From assembly GCA_019454225.1 (NCBI GenBank), contig CP075370.1, forward strand, positions 3,405,649 through 3,469,648: a DNA stretch of 64,000 nt. The letters are read 5' to 3'. Source of the stretch: Paracoccaceae bacterium. Its GTDB lineage: Bacteria > Pseudomonadota > Alphaproteobacteria > Rhodobacterales > Rhodobacteraceae. Shown one piece after another: positions 55,297 through 64,000 of this stretch (position 1 is its first letter; each line of letters starts with the position of its first letter). A program made the translations under genes and the position numbers. Under the pieces are notes generated by a model. The model was given only the letters and a program-made list of their open reading frames with translations, was not told where the DNA came from and made no database searches.

Positions 55297-55347
55297 AACG
55301 CAGCCGCGCCCTTGCCCGAATCGCGCCGCAATGCCCATGTTTGCGAC

Positions 55348-55707
55348 ATGAAAACAGTCTCGATTCTCGCCGTTGTCGTCATCGCCGTTGCCGTCGCTCT
55401 GCCGGCAAGGGCAGAACGTGCCTCGCCCACCGTGCAATGCGCGGCCTTCTGGGCAGGTTGGGTGATCGTTGCGAAAGGGTCACCCTTCCTGCCACAGGAT
55501 CCGGCCGACGCCGCCCTTGCCCATGCCTTTGCCGCCGCAGCGCGCACCGAGCATCCGGACGAGGCTGCGCGTCACCTTGACCGCGACACCCGCGACATGG
55601 CGCGGATGATCCGTGCCGCCATCGACGGCGACCGGACGAGCCGTGACCTCATGGAAAGGCTGGCGCGCGGGTGCGAGGATGCGGCACGGGCACGCGGGCT
55701 GATCTGA
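55348..55707 (+). CDS. Small secreted protein, two-cysteine type, paralogue of the preceding gene
   Basis: A 119-residue precursor with signal peptide (MKTVSILAVVVIAVAVALPA, then RA) and a mature helical part with VQCAAFWAGWVIVAKGS and a late cysteine in RLARGCEDAARARG. The two cysteines could form a disulfide in the periplasm. It lies 51 nt after the previous gene. I do not recognise it. Confidence 0.7.
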   Translation: MKTVSILAVVVIAVAVALPARAERASPTVQCAAFWAGWVIVAKGSPFLPQDPADAALAHAFAAAARTEHPDEAARHLDRDTRDMARMIRAAIDGDRTSRDLMERLARGCEDAARARGLI

Positions 55708-55711
55708 AGCC

Positions 55712-56314
55712 TCAGGCCGCCGCCGCAGATGTGTTGGCACGTGCCGCCATCGTTGCCCCGGCCCACCAGACGAGCTCGTCCAGTGCCGCCTTTGCCGAAG
55801 GCAGCAACGACGCCTCGATCGATTCAATCGGCTTGTTTCCGGCCATCGGATGCACCGCATAGAAATCCGCCCCGCCGATATGCACCGCGGTCCGGGTCGG
55901 CACCATCTGCAGTTCGACGCCGATCAGCCGCAGATGCTCAAGCGCCCGCGAGCCGCCCGTGCCGCCGTAGGCTATGGCGGTAAAGGGCTTGCGGTTCCAC
56001 TCGTTGTAGGCCTGGTCGAGCGCGTTCTTCAGCACCGCCGTGATCGAGCGGTTGTATTCGGCGACGACGAAAATGAAGCCGTCGAACCCTGCAAGCCTCT
56101 TCTGCCAGCGCTGCGCCTCGGGATTCTGGCTGGGCGTCCAGAGGTTCGAACTGACCTCGTCGAAGAACGGCAGGAGATGATCGCGCAGGTCCACCACCTC
56201 GACGTCGATGTCGCCGCGGGTCTGTGCCTGCTTCAGGAACCAGTTCGCCGGGCCCTCTGCAAAGCGATTGGGCCGGGTCGATCCGATGATGAGTGCGATG
56301 CGGGGCTTCGCCAC
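55712..56314 (-). CDS. NADPH-dependent FMN reductase-like flavoprotein
   Basis: A 200-residue flavodoxin-fold quinone/azo/chromate reductase type. The FMN loop is ALIIGSTRPNRFAEG, with the second FMN contact in FVVAEYNRSITAVLKNALDQAYNEW and a glycine-rich YGGTGGSRALEH. The start is GTG at 56314 with AGAGGA upstream. It is divergent from an hxlR gene, 51 nt apart, with a perfect palindrome between them. Such pairs commonly respond to electrophiles or oxidants through redox-active cysteines in HxlR. Confidence 0.88.
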   Translation of the reverse strand: MAKPRIALIIGSTRPNRFAEGPANWFLKQAQTRGDIDVEVVDLRDHLLPFFDEVSSNLWTPSQNPEAQRWQKRLAGFDGFIFVVAEYNRSITAVLKNALDQAYNEWNRKPFTAIAYGGTGGSRALEHLRLIGVELQMVPTRTAVHIGGADFYAVHPMAGNKPIESIEASLLPSAKAALDELVWWAGATMAARANTSAAAA

Positions 56315-56336
56315 AGTAGTATCCTCTCGTATTATG

Positions 56337-56351
56337 GTTACGAATCGTAAC
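56337..56351. promoter_or_regulatory. Perfect palindrome, candidate HxlR operator
   Basis: GTTACGA-A-TCGTAAC, 7-bp arms about one central base, between the divergent FMN-reductase (56314) and hxlR (56366) starts; it is 14 nt upstream of the hxlR ATG. Confidence 0.6.
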
Positions 56352-56365
56352 TGCGTGGATATCGG

Positions 56366-56773
56366 ATGGAACACCTGATCGATCAAGAAGGCACCTGCGG
56401 GTTACCTTGTAGCGGCGAGGATACCGCCGCCTGCGCAAGGGTCAGCGAGATGCTGGCGCGCATCAGCGACAAGTGGACGCTGCTCGTGGTGCGAACGCTC
56501 GGGCAGGGTCCGATGCGCTTCAACGCGCTGCGCCGCGACATCGGCGACATCAGCCAGAAGATGCTGGCGTCCACCCTGCGCGACCTTGAGGAGAACGGCT
56601 TCGTCACGCGCAAGGTGACGCCGTCGAAGCCGCCACAGGTGGAATACGCGCTGACCGGCCTCGGCTATGACCTGCTGACACCGGTCAAGGCACTGGCGGA
56701 ATGGACGATCGCGAATGCCGCGCGCATCGACGCGGCGCGCGCGGCCTATGCCGCACGGAACGCGGCCGACTAG
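56366..56773 (+). CDS. HxlR family transcriptional regulator
   Basis: A 135-residue winged-helix regulator: [19 protein letters not shown], then [29 protein letters not shown] as the recognition helix region and [16 protein letters not shown]. Cysteines in the N-terminal [16 protein letters not shown] could act as a redox switch, as in YodB/HypR-type regulators. It diverges from the FMN reductase and is followed by cobT, 49 nt on. Confidence 0.93.
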   Translation: MEHLIDQEGTCGLPCSGEDTAACARVSEMLARISDKWTLLVVRTLGQGPMRFNALRRDIGDISQKMLASTLRDLEENGFVTRKVTPSKPPQVEYALTGLGYDLLTPVKALAEWTIANAARIDAARAAYAARNAAD

Positions 56774-56822
56774 ACCGCCCGGGGCCTTGCCCCCGGCCGG
56801 GCGCAGTGCTTTACCTTTCGCC

Positions 56823-58691
56823 ATGAGCAAGCCAAGCGACAATCCCGCCGATCCGTTCAAGAAGGCGCTGGCCGAGGCGACCCGGACCATGGCCGATGAT
56901 CCCGAGATGACCGTCTCCTACTCGGTCGATCCGCCGGGGATGAACCGCGAAGGCGTGCGCCTGCCGCAGGTCAGCCGCCGCATGTCGCGTGACGAGGTGA
57001 TGCTGGCACGCGGCACGGCCGACGCTTTCGCCTTGCGCCGGAAATATCACGACGAGGGCGTGTCCAGCAGGTACGCGCCCGTGGGCCAACTGGCCCGCGA
57101 CATCTATGACGCGATGGAAACCGCGCGCTGCGAGGCCGTCGGCGCCCGAACGATGCCCGGCACCGCAGGCAACATCGACGCCAAGATCGCGCATGAAGCC
57201 GACCGCAAGGGCTATGCGCAGATCACGCAGCCATCGGACGCGCCGCTGTCGGTCGCGGCGGGGTACATGGTGCGCCATCTTGCGACCGGGCGCGCCCTGC
57301 CCAGGGGTGCCGACACGGTGATGAACCTGTGGTCGGGGCATATCGCCCAGACGGCGGGCGGCACGCTGGATGCGATCGACGACGTGCTGACCGATCAGGC
57401 CGCCTTTGCGCGCATGGCCCGGCAGGTGATCTCGGATCTGGGGTATGGTGACCAGCTCGGCGACGACCCTGACGCACCCCAGGATGACGACCCAGGCGAG
57501 GACGCCGAAGCGGATGAGGACCAGCCCGACTCGACCGGGCAGGACCAGGATCAGGACGATTCCGAGGCATCGCCCGAACAGAGCCAGGACCAGCAGCAGG
57601 ATGCGGCCGAGGCAAGCGTCAGCCAGGATGACCTGTCGGAGCTGGAGCAAGGCGAAGAGGCCGAGATGCCCGAGGGCGAGGCCCCGCTGGAGCCGCCACC
57701 GCCGCCGCCACATTCCGATGCCGACCCGAACTATGGTGCCTACACAACCGATTTCGATGAGGAGATCCGCGCCGAAGACCTGGCCGAACCTGCCGAACTG
57801 GAGCGGCTGCGCGCCTATCTCGACCAGCAGCTTGAGCCCCTGAAGGGCGCTGTCAGCCGACTTGCCAACAAGCTGATGCGGCGGTTGCAGGCCCAGCAGA
57901 ACCGCAGTTGGGAATTCGACCGGGAAGAGGGCATCCTTGACGTCGCACGCCTTGCCCGGGTGGTGGCGAACCCCACCACGCCGCTGTCGTTCAAGGTCGA
58001 GAAGGACACCGAGTTCCGTGACACGGTGGTCACGCTTCTGCTCGACAACTCCGGTTCGATGCGGGGTCGGCCGATCAGCATCGCGGCGATCTGCGCCGAT
58101 GTTCTGGCGCGCACGCTGGAACGCTGCGACGTGAAGGTGGAGATCCTCGGCTTTACCACGCGGGCCTGGAAGGGCGGGCAGAGCCGCGAACGGTGGCTGG
58201 CGCAGGGGCGGCCGCAGGCACCGGGCCGTCTGAACGACCTGCGGCACATCATATACAAGGGCGCCGACGCACCCTGGCGTCGGGTTCGCGACAATCTCGG
58301 CCTGATGATGAAAGAGGGCCTGCTGAAGGAGAACATCGACGGCGAGGCGCTGGAATGGGCGCACCGACGCGCGGTGGCCCGCCCCGAGGTTCGCAAGATC
58401 CTGATGGTGATCAGCGACGGGGCACCGGTCGACGATTCAACACTGTCGGTCAACCCCGCCAACTACCTCGAAAAGCACCTTCGCGACGTGATCGCCATGG
58501 TGGAGCGGCGCCGCATGGTGGAACTGATCGCCATCGGTATCGGGCATGACGTGACGCGCTACTACCAGCGGGCGGTGACGATTACCGATGTGGAACAGCT
58601 TGCGGGCGCGATGACCGAGCAATTGGCCAGCCTGTTCGAGAGCGATCCCAGGAAACGGGCGCGCGCGGCAGCCACACGGCGGGCCGGGTAG
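56823..58691 (+). CDS. cobT: Aerobic cobaltochelatase subunit CobT
   Basis: VWA-domain partner of CobS in CobNST. The 622-residue protein has an N-terminal domain, a highly acidic Asp/Glu/Gln linker (about 215-300) and a C-terminal VWA domain with the MIDAS motif DNSGSM ([15 protein letters not shown]) and [14 protein letters not shown]. The ATG at 56823 is used; the upstream open frame is not coding. It is separated from cobS by seven accessory genes, but strand and content fit a former cobS-cobT pair. Confidence 0.97.
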   Translation: MSKPSDNPADPFKKALAEATRTMADDPEMTVSYSVDPPGMNREGVRLPQVSRRMSRDEVMLARGTADAFALRRKYHDEGVSSRYAPVGQLARDIYDAMETARCEAVGARTMPGTAGNIDAKIAHEADRKGYAQITQPSDAPLSVAAGYMVRHLATGRALPRGADTVMNLWSGHIAQTAGGTLDAIDDVLTDQAAFARMARQVISDLGYGDQLGDDPDAPQDDDPGEDAEADEDQPDSTGQDQDQDDSEASPEQSQDQQQDAAEASVSQDDLSELEQGEEAEMPEGEAPLEPPPPPPHSDADPNYGAYTTDFDEEIRAEDLAEPAELERLRAYLDQQLEPLKGAVSRLANKLMRRLQAQQNRSWEFDREEGILDVARLARVVANPTTPLSFKVEKDTEFRDTVVTLLLDNSGSMRGRPISIAAICADVLARTLERCDVKVEILGFTTRAWKGGQSRERWLAQGRPQAPGRLNDLRHIIYKGADAPWRRVRDNLGLMMKEGLLKENIDGEALEWAHRRAVARPEVRKILMVISDGAPVDDSTLSVNPANYLEKHLRDVIAMVERRRMVELIAIGIGHDVTRYYQRAVTITDVEQLAGAMTEQLASLFESDPRKRARAAATRRAG

Positions 58692-58739
58692 CCAGGCACT
58701 GGGACAGGCCACATTCGATCAAGGTGAAGGGGGCAGCCC

Positions 58740-60539
58740 GTGTTCCAGACGTTCGAGTCAACCGCCGACCCATCACAGGGCCCTCCACGGTTGGCCGCGC
58801 TCCGGCGCCTGCTGGCAGAGCAGGGGCTGGACGGCTTCATCGTGCCACGGTCCGACGCACATCAGGGCGAATACGTGGCGCCGCGCGACGAACGGCTTCA
58901 GTGGCTGACCGGCTTCACCGGATCGGCAGGCTTTGCGATTGTCCTGCCGCAGGTGGCAGGGGTGTTCATCGACGGGCGATACCGCGTGCAGGTCAAGCAT
59001 CAGGTCGACCTGGGCCACTTCACGCCGGTTCCCTGGCCCGAGACGAAACCCGCGCACTGGCTGCGCGACCACCTGTCCGGCGGTGGCACGATCGGTTTCG
59101 ACCCCTGGCTTCACACCGCCGAGGAGATCGGACGCATCGAGGATGGTCTGTCCGGATCGGGCATCGCGCTGGCCCCCGTGGCCAACGCCGTCGATGCGAT
59201 CTGGCCGGATCAGCCCGGCCCGCCGACCGGCCGCGCCTTCGCGCATCCCGATGCGCTGGCCGGAAGAACATCTGCCGAAAAGTGCATCGCCCTCGCCGAC
59301 GCGCTGCGTCTGGCGGGTCAGCGCGCTGCGGTGATCACCCTGCCCGATTCGCTGTGCTGGCTGCTGAACATCCGGGGGGCTGACGTGCCGCGCAATCCGG
59401 TGCTGCAGGGCTTTGCGGTGCTGCATGACGACGCCCGCATCACCGTCTTTGCCGACGTGCGAAAGTTCGACGACGCCCTGCGCAGGCACCTTGGCCCACA
59501 GGTCACGCTATGTCCGCCGGAGGCCTTTGCCTCGGCGCTGCGCACCCTTTCCGGGCCGGTCCGGATCGACAGGGCGACCGCACCGCTGGCGGTCCACCGG
59601 GAACTCGTGGCGGCGGGTGTGTCCGTCGCATGGGGTGATGATCCGTGCCGCCTGCCCAAGGCGCGCAAGACCCCGGCCGAGGTGCAGGGGATGCGGGATG
59701 CCCATCTGCGGGACGGCGCGGCGATGTGCGAGTTCCTGTGCTGGCTCGATTTCCACGCGCCGCAGGGTGGCCTGACCGAGATTGACGTGGTGCGCGCGCT
59801 CGAGGGGTTTCGCCGTGCCACGAATGCGCTGCACGACATCAGCTTCGACACGATCTGCGGCGCCGGTCCGAACGGCGCGATCATGCACTACCGCGTGACC
59901 GAGGGTTCGAACCGGGGCGTGGGGCAGGACGAACTGCTGCTCGTCGATTCGGGTGCCCAATATGCCGACGGCACGACCGACATCACCCGCACGGTGGCCG
60001 TCGGAGACCCCGGACCGGAAGCGGGCGAATGCTACACCCGTGTCCTGCAAGGCCTGATCGCAATCAGCCGCGTGCGCTTTCCGCGTGGGCTGGCCGGACG
60101 CGACCTGGACCCGTTGGCACGACAGGCCCTTTGGCTTGCCGGGCAGGACTTCGACCATGGCACCGGGCATGGCGTCGGCGCCTTCCTGTCGGTGCATGAA
60201 GGGCCGCAACGGTTGTCGCGGATATCGGAAGTGCCGCTGGAACCCGGCATGATCCTGTCGAACGAGCCCGGCTATTACCGCGAGGATTCGTTCGGCATCC
60301 GGCTGGAGAACCTGATCGTGGTGACCGAGGCGCCGCCTCTGGGCGACAACCGCCTGCAGCATGCCTTCGAGACGCTGACCTTTGTCCCCTTCGATCGCCG
60401 CCTGATCCGGACCGACATGCTGTCGCCGGGAGAGCGCGGCTGGCTGAACACCTATCACGCCGAGGTGCGCGAAAAATTGGCAGACCGCGTGTCCGCGACA
60501 ACGCGGGACTGGCTTTTTGCCGCGACCATGCCAGTCTGA
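58740..60539 (+). CDS. M24 family Xaa-Pro aminopeptidase, three-domain type
   Basis: A 599-residue aminopeptidase P. Metal ligands are complete: VDSGAQY (Asp), TDITRTV (Asp), TGHGVGA (His), NEPGYY (Glu) and RLENL (Glu). At about 600 residues it is of the three-domain (eukaryotic XPNPEP1-like) kind, longer than E. coli PepP. It opens with GTG at 58740 and AAGGGGG upstream. It cleaves N-terminal residues before proline. It follows cobT by 48 nt. Confidence 0.94.
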   Translation: MFQTFESTADPSQGPPRLAALRRLLAEQGLDGFIVPRSDAHQGEYVAPRDERLQWLTGFTGSAGFAIVLPQVAGVFIDGRYRVQVKHQVDLGHFTPVPWPETKPAHWLRDHLSGGGTIGFDPWLHTAEEIGRIEDGLSGSGIALAPVANAVDAIWPDQPGPPTGRAFAHPDALAGRTSAEKCIALADALRLAGQRAAVITLPDSLCWLLNIRGADVPRNPVLQGFAVLHDDARITVFADVRKFDDALRRHLGPQVTLCPPEAFASALRTLSGPVRIDRATAPLAVHRELVAAGVSVAWGDDPCRLPKARKTPAEVQGMRDAHLRDGAAMCEFLCWLDFHAPQGGLTEIDVVRALEGFRRATNALHDISFDTICGAGPNGAIMHYRVTEGSNRGVGQDELLLVDSGAQYADGTTDITRTVAVGDPGPEAGECYTRVLQGLIAISRVRFPRGLAGRDLDPLARQALWLAGQDFDHGTGHGVGAFLSVHEGPQRLSRISEVPLEPGMILSNEPGYYREDSFGIRLENLIVVTEAPPLGDNRLQHAFETLTFVPFDRRLIRTDMLSPGERGWLNTYHAEVREKLADRVSATTRDWLFAATMPV

Positions 60540-60574
60540 CGCCGGGGATCACCGAAGGCACGCAGGGGACAGGC

Positions 60575-60919
60575 ATGGCCGACCATATCCGCATCCGCAC
60601 GGCGCCGGGCACATGGGTGGTGCGGGCGGGGGGCGCCATCCTTGGCGAAAGCAGGCGGGCCCTCGAACTGACAGAAGGCAGCTACCCGCCAGTCATCTAT
60701 TTCCCGCGCGCCGATGTGGCGATGGCGATGCTGGATCGCACCGACCGCAGTTCGACATGTCCGTGGAAGGGGCAGGCGAGCTATTTCTCGGTGGTCACGC
60801 CGGAGGGCCGCATCGAGAATGCCGTCTGGTCCTATGAGACACCCATCGACGATGTGTCGCAGATCGCCGGGCATCTGGCGTTCTATACGGACCGCGTGAC
60901 GGTGGAACGGCTCTACTGA
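60575..60919 (+). CDS. DUF427 domain protein
   Basis: A 114-residue beta-rich protein of the DUF427 family, with YPPVIYFPRADVAMAMLDRTD, TCPWKGQASYFSV and the final AGHLAFYTDRVTV. Function is unknown. The ATG at 60575 follows the aminopeptidase by 35 nt and its stop overlaps the convergent sufE stop by 7 nt. Confidence 0.9.
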   Translation: MADHIRIRTAPGTWVVRAGGAILGESRRALELTEGSYPPVIYFPRADVAMAMLDRTDRSSTCPWKGQASYFSVVTPEGRIENAVWSYETPIDDVSQIAGHLAFYTDRVTVERLY

Positions 60920-61317
60920 GCCGCCACTGCGCGCAACCGTTCCACCATGGCGCGCAGCCCGTTCGACCGCTGCGATGACAGATGTCGGTCAAGGCCAAGC
61001 CGCGCCAGTTCGGCCGCCGCGTCCACCTGCCCCACCTGGTCGGTCGGCAGCCCGGAGTAAAGCGCGTGAAGCACCGCGATCAGCCCCCGCACGATCATCG
61101 CATCGCTGTCGCCCTGGAAATCGAACCGCCCGTCCGCCACCATCGGGCGCAGCCAGACCTGGCTTGCGCAACCGTCCACCTTGAAGGCGGGCACCTTGAA
61201 GGCGTCGTCCAGCGGCGGCATGGCTCGACCAAGCTCGATCACATGACGATAGCGGTCCTCCCAGTCGTCCAGAAAGGCGAAGGTCTCGGCAATCTCGTCG
61301 AAGGCGGGGGTGGCCAT
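60913..61317 (-). CDS. sufE: SufE family cysteine desulfuration protein
   Basis: A 134-residue SufE/YgdK-fold sulfur acceptor for a SufS-like cysteine desulfurase in Fe-S assembly. The acceptor cysteine is in VDGCASQVWL. It opens EIAETFAFLDDWEDRYRHVIELG and ends with an SSQRSNGLRAMVERL helix. AGGAG precedes the ATG. The suf operon itself is elsewhere. Confidence 0.95.
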   Translation of the reverse strand: MATPAFDEIAETFAFLDDWEDRYRHVIELGRAMPPLDDAFKVPAFKVDGCASQVWLRPMVADGRFDFQGDSDAMIVRGLIAVLHALYSGLPTDQVGQVDAAAELARLGLDRHLSSQRSNGLRAMVERLRAVAAQ

Positions 61318-61452
61318 GGCGCGCTCCTTGTCGGGTCTGACTTAGGCGCCACGGCGCCAAAGGTCCAGCCGGGGGCGGCTTTTCAAAGCCGCCGCCATGG
61401 GCTACCCAAGTCTGGCGCCCGCACGAGACGGCGCGGAACAGGGGACGGGTCA

Positions 61453-61908
61453 ATGCGCAAGCCGCTTCTGGCGATGATGGTCGTGGTTCTTGCGGTGTCG
61501 GCCTGCGGTCGCATCCGTGACTCGCGCCTGAACCCGTTCAACTGGTTCGGCCGCTCGCAGCCCGCCGAGGTGGTGGTGACGGATGCGGCGGTCGCACAGG
61601 ACGGGCGGCGGCTTGTCGCGCAGGTCATTGATCTGACACTCGACCGAACGCCCGGCGGCGCCATCCTGCGCGCTGTCGGCCTGCCGCCGACCCAGGGCTA
61701 CTGGGAGGCCGAACTGGTGGCGCGCCCGGTCGATGACGGTGTTCTGGTGTTCGATTTCCGCGTGTTCCCGCCGCCCCGGCCCGCCGACGTGTCCACGCAA
61801 CGCTCGCGCGAGGTGGTGGTGGCGACCTTCCTGTCGAACCAGATGCTTGAGGGCCTGCGCCAGATCACGGTGCAGGGCGAACTGTCCGCGCGAAGCACCC
61901 GCCGCTGA
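61453..61908 (+). CDS. Putative lipoprotein of unknown function
   Basis: A 151-residue protein with a lipoprotein signal (MRKPLLAMMVVVLAVSACG, lipobox VSAC, acylated Cys 19). The mature part has two beta-rich stretches, AEVVVTDAAVAQDGRRLVAQVIDLTLDR and GYWEAELVARPVDDGVLVFDFRVFPPPRP. Function unknown. The ATG at 61453 diverges from sufE (135 nt) and its stop lies 13 nt from the convergent rnd stop. Confidence 0.85.
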   Translation: MRKPLLAMMVVVLAVSACGRIRDSRLNPFNWFGRSQPAEVVVTDAAVAQDGRRLVAQVIDLTLDRTPGGAILRAVGLPPTQGYWEAELVARPVDDGVLVFDFRVFPPPRPADVSTQRSREVVVATFLSNQMLEGLRQITVQGELSARSTRR

Positions 61909-61920
61909 GGCGCCAGGGCG

Positions 61921-63078
61921 TCAGAGCCGGATCACCTTTACATCCGACCCCTTTGCCGTCAGCGCGATCTCGCCCCGGCACAGCCGCAACGCGTCTTCGC
62001 CAAAGGCTTCGCGACGCCAGCCCGACAAGGCCTCGACGTTGCGGGCGCCGGCCGCGATCGCATCAAGATCGGATGCCGGTGCGATCAGCCGCGGCGCGAC
62101 ACCCAGTGACTCGGCCTTCGCCTTCAGCAGCACCCGCAGCAGATCGGCAAGCGCCGGGTTCACCTGGGCGGCATCGCGGTCAGCCTCGGGTTTCGGCATC
62201 TTGTCCGCGGGCATTTCCAGGCCCGCCTTCACCGCGGCCAGCAACCCGTCCGCGATGTCGCCGCGCCGTCCCTCGCGCAGCAGAAGGCGCGATCGTCCCA
62301 GTTCCTCATGCGTGGTGGGCTTGGTCGATGCCAGTTCCAGCAGCGCATCGTCCTTCAGGACCCGCGAACGGGGAATGTTCATGCGCTGCGCATATTCCTC
62401 GCGGAACCGCGCAAGCTCCTTCACCACGGCCAGGAACCGGCCCGAGGAACTCCGCGTCTTGATACGCTGCCAGGCATCCTCGGGAGACACCGTGTAGGTG
62501 GCCGGATCGGTCAGGATGCGCAGTTCTTCCTCGACCCACGGCTGGCGTTCCGATCGTGCCAGCTGTGCCGAAAGGCTTTCATAGATCACCCGCAGATGCG
62601 TGACATCCGCAAGGGCATAGACCTTCTGTGCCTCGCTCAGCGGGCGGCGCGACCAGTCGGTGAACCGGCTGGTCTTGTCCAGCGCCTGATGCGCGATCTT
62701 GCGCACCAGCGTCTCGTATCCCGCCTGTTCGCCGAACCCGCAGACCATCGCCGCGACCTGGGTGTCGAACAGCGGGTCGGGAAACACGCCGCCCTCGACG
62801 AAGAAGATTTCCAGATCCTGCCGCGCCGCATGGAATACCTTCACGGTCGCCCGATGGCGGAACAGGTCGTAGAGGGGCGCCAGGCTCATGCCCTCGCCCT
62901 CGACCGGATCCACCAGGACGGCATCGCCGGTCTTTCCGGGCAAGGCCATCTGGATCAGGCACAGCTTGGCCCAATAGGTGCGCTCACGCAGGAACTCGGT
63001 ATCGATGGTGACGTAGGGTTCTTCCCTGGCTGCCGCGCAGAAGTCGGCCAGTTCGTCGGTCGTGGTGATGGTGCGCAT
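61921..63078 (-). CDS. rnd: Ribonuclease D
   Basis: 3'-5' exoribonuclease in tRNA maturation. The 385-residue protein has the DEDD motifs: DTEFLRE (Exo I), VFHAARQDLEIF (Exo II) and YALADVTHL (Exo III), then HRDC-type helices (LARFREEYAQRMNIPRSRV, and a second domain further on). The ATG at 63078 is used; the frame to 63315 is not coding. Convergent with the lipoprotein gene. Confidence 0.94.
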   Translation of the reverse strand: MRTITTTDELADFCAAAREEPYVTIDTEFLRERTYWAKLCLIQMALPGKTGDAVLVDPVEGEGMSLAPLYDLFRHRATVKVFHAARQDLEIFFVEGGVFPDPLFDTQVAAMVCGFGEQAGYETLVRKIAHQALDKTSRFTDWSRRPLSEAQKVYALADVTHLRVIYESLSAQLARSERQPWVEEELRILTDPATYTVSPEDAWQRIKTRSSSGRFLAVVKELARFREEYAQRMNIPRSRVLKDDALLELASTKPTTHEELGRSRLLLREGRRGDIADGLLAAVKAGLEMPADKMPKPEADRDAAQVNPALADLLRVLLKAKAESLGVAPRLIAPASDLDAIAAGARNVEALSGWRREAFGEDALRLCRGEIALTAKGSDVKVIRL

Positions 63079-63308
63079 GCGCCTGCCTGTGGGTGCGGGG
63101 TCATCCCGCCTGTTTCCGTCATAGGCAGCGAATGCCCAAAAGAAAAGCCTGTGCTGCTCCATTGCCGTCATGGAAAAGCCACAGCCTTGTAAAGGCGCAG
63201 GAAAATCGGTAGCCTTGTCCTGCTGCGGAACCGGTCTGCCACCTTTGGGGAAGGTGGGTGGCCTTGCCGAGGGCGCGCCGGTCGGCGTCGCCCCCTTCGG
63301 AGTCGTCT

Positions 63309-64000
63309 GTGGCAACCGTCACGCTCTACATGGTCGGCGACGAGATCGGCACCTACACCGGTGTTTCGTCGCATGGCAACGGGTCAAAGATGACGGTGAC
63401 GCTGACGGGCGTGCAGCCCCTCGGCACCTCGCAGGACGTCTTTCGCATCGTCGTCACCCAGGTCAACAACGGCGTCGATTTCTTCCACAACGGCCAGTGG
63501 GTCTCGATCTACACCTACAGCCCGGACAACCCGCAGGGCACGCTCGTCTATTCCTGGCTGAACCCGCAGGACGACATGTTCCAGGGCAAGGCTTCGGGTT
63601 CGACCTATCAGATATTCTCCAGCAGCAGCCGCCTGCTGTTCGACGTGAACGGCATAACCCCCGGGACGCGGGTCTATGGACCTGACATCAACGAGCCGCT
63701 TGGCGCACGGCTGCGGTTCTCGGCCTATGCGACCTCGCCCGACCAGATCGTCATCTGCTTCGCGGCGGGCACCCGCATCCTGACCGCGCAGGGGCCGCGC
63801 CGGATCGAGACGCTACGGCGCGGCGACAGGGTCTGGACACGGGATCATGGCATGCAGCCGTTGCGCTGGATCGGGCGGCGGCAGGTCTGCGGCACAGGCG
63901 ATCTGGCGCCCGTCTGCATCGACACAGGCGCGTTCGGCAACACCCGGCCCGTGACGGTCTCGCCGCAGCACCGTATCCTGGTGTCCGGCTGGCGTGCCGA
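63309..64000 (+). CDS. Hint (hedgehog/intein) domain protein, 3' truncated by window end
   Basis: A partial 230-residue product. It begins with GTG at 63309 (GGAG, six bases earlier) and has a beta-rich N-terminal part (MVGDEIGTYTGVSSHGNGSK; NNGVDFFHNGQWVSIYTYS) followed by the start of a Hint domain: CFAAGTRILTAQGPRRIETL, WTRDHGMQPLRWIGRR and VSPQHRILVSGW. This architecture (N-terminal unknown domain plus Hint_2 with CF-GT start) is common in Rhodobacterales, probably a secreted or autoprocessing protein; its C-terminus is cut off. Confidence 0.85.
   Translation, partial: MATVTLYMVGDEIGTYTGVSSHGNGSKMTVTLTGVQPLGTSQDVFRIVVTQVNNGVDFFHNGQWVSIYTYSPDNPQGTLVYSWLNPQDDMFQGKASGSTYQIFSSSSRLLFDVNGITPGTRVYGPDINEPLGARLRFSAYATSPDQIVICFAAGTRILTAQGPRRIETLRRGDRVWTRDHGMQPLRWIGRRQVCGTGDLAPVCIDTGAFGNTRPVTVSPQHRILVSGWRA

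Noticed and set aside
63170-63685. 171-codon plus-strand frame overlapping the start of the Hint gene
   Set aside because: Composition is not protein-like, and the frame beginning with GTG at 63309 carries the Hint domain.

Overview
The window is a very GC-rich alphaproteobacterial chromosome segment. Gene content and order point to the Rhodobacterales (Rhodobacteraceae/Paracoccaceae): a Paracoccus-like aa3 oxidase subunit I, a CARB/PSE-like class A beta-lactamase, an ffh-GNAT-chorismate mutase-rpsP-rimM-trmD-rplS-rpmE locus, glyQ-glyS followed by a PPDK-like gene, a SAM-II riboswitch in front of metZ, and aerobic cobaltochelatase cobS/cobT. It reads as core chromosome. I see no tRNA, rRNA, insertion sequence, CRISPR array or prophage.

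Layout. 1-5 kb: 3' part of ctaD with its terminator, beta-lactamase, Stf0-like sulfotransferase, DUF2244 membrane protein, alpha/beta hydrolase. 5-9 kb: yqeY/carA divergent pair and a large membrane glycosyltransferase with a MshEN-like N-terminus. 9-16 kb: GntR regulator, HAD nucleotidase, small membrane protein, UbiH-type monooxygenase, class V aminotransferase diverging from ilvC, MarR/MFS pair with a repeated palindrome. 16-20 kb: folB(fused)-folP-glmM operon and a SleB-type hydrolase. 20-27 kb: glyQ-DUF6446-glyS and a PPDK-like phosphotransferase. 27-33 kb: SPOR/peptidoglycan-binding protein with a dead protease domain, trkH, GST and hydrolase, then metZ behind a SAM-II riboswitch and terminator. 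34-44 kb (minus strand): a translation locus, ffh, six tandem GNAT acetyltransferases, chorismate mutase, rpsP, rimM, a membrane protein, trmD, an APH-like kinase, rplS and rpmE. Ffh, the six GNATs and chorismate mutase form an unbroken chain of 4-nt ATGA overlaps. 44-48.6 kb: hisC-tyrC-extensin-dacB run. 48.6-52.5 kb: an orphan 544-residue protein with a peptidoglycan-binding-like N-terminus, rpsD with a consensus-like promoter and terminator, tgt. 52.6-58.7 kb: cobS and cobT, separated by about 3.2 kb of accessory genes (racemase-like protein, DUF1801, two small secreted cysteine proteins, FMN reductase/HxlR pair). 58.7-64 kb: M24 aminopeptidase, DUF427, sufE, a lipoprotein, rnd, and the start of a Hint-domain protein cut by the window end.

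Most notable: the six-gene translationally coupled GNAT array between ffh and rpsP, where substrates could plausibly be ribosomal or nascent proteins (inference); the orphan peptidoglycan-binding/glycine-rich helical protein; a trypsin-like fold that has lost all three catalytic residues; a dihydroneopterin aldolase with an unrecognised C-terminal half; and several perfect palindromes placed beside regulator genes.
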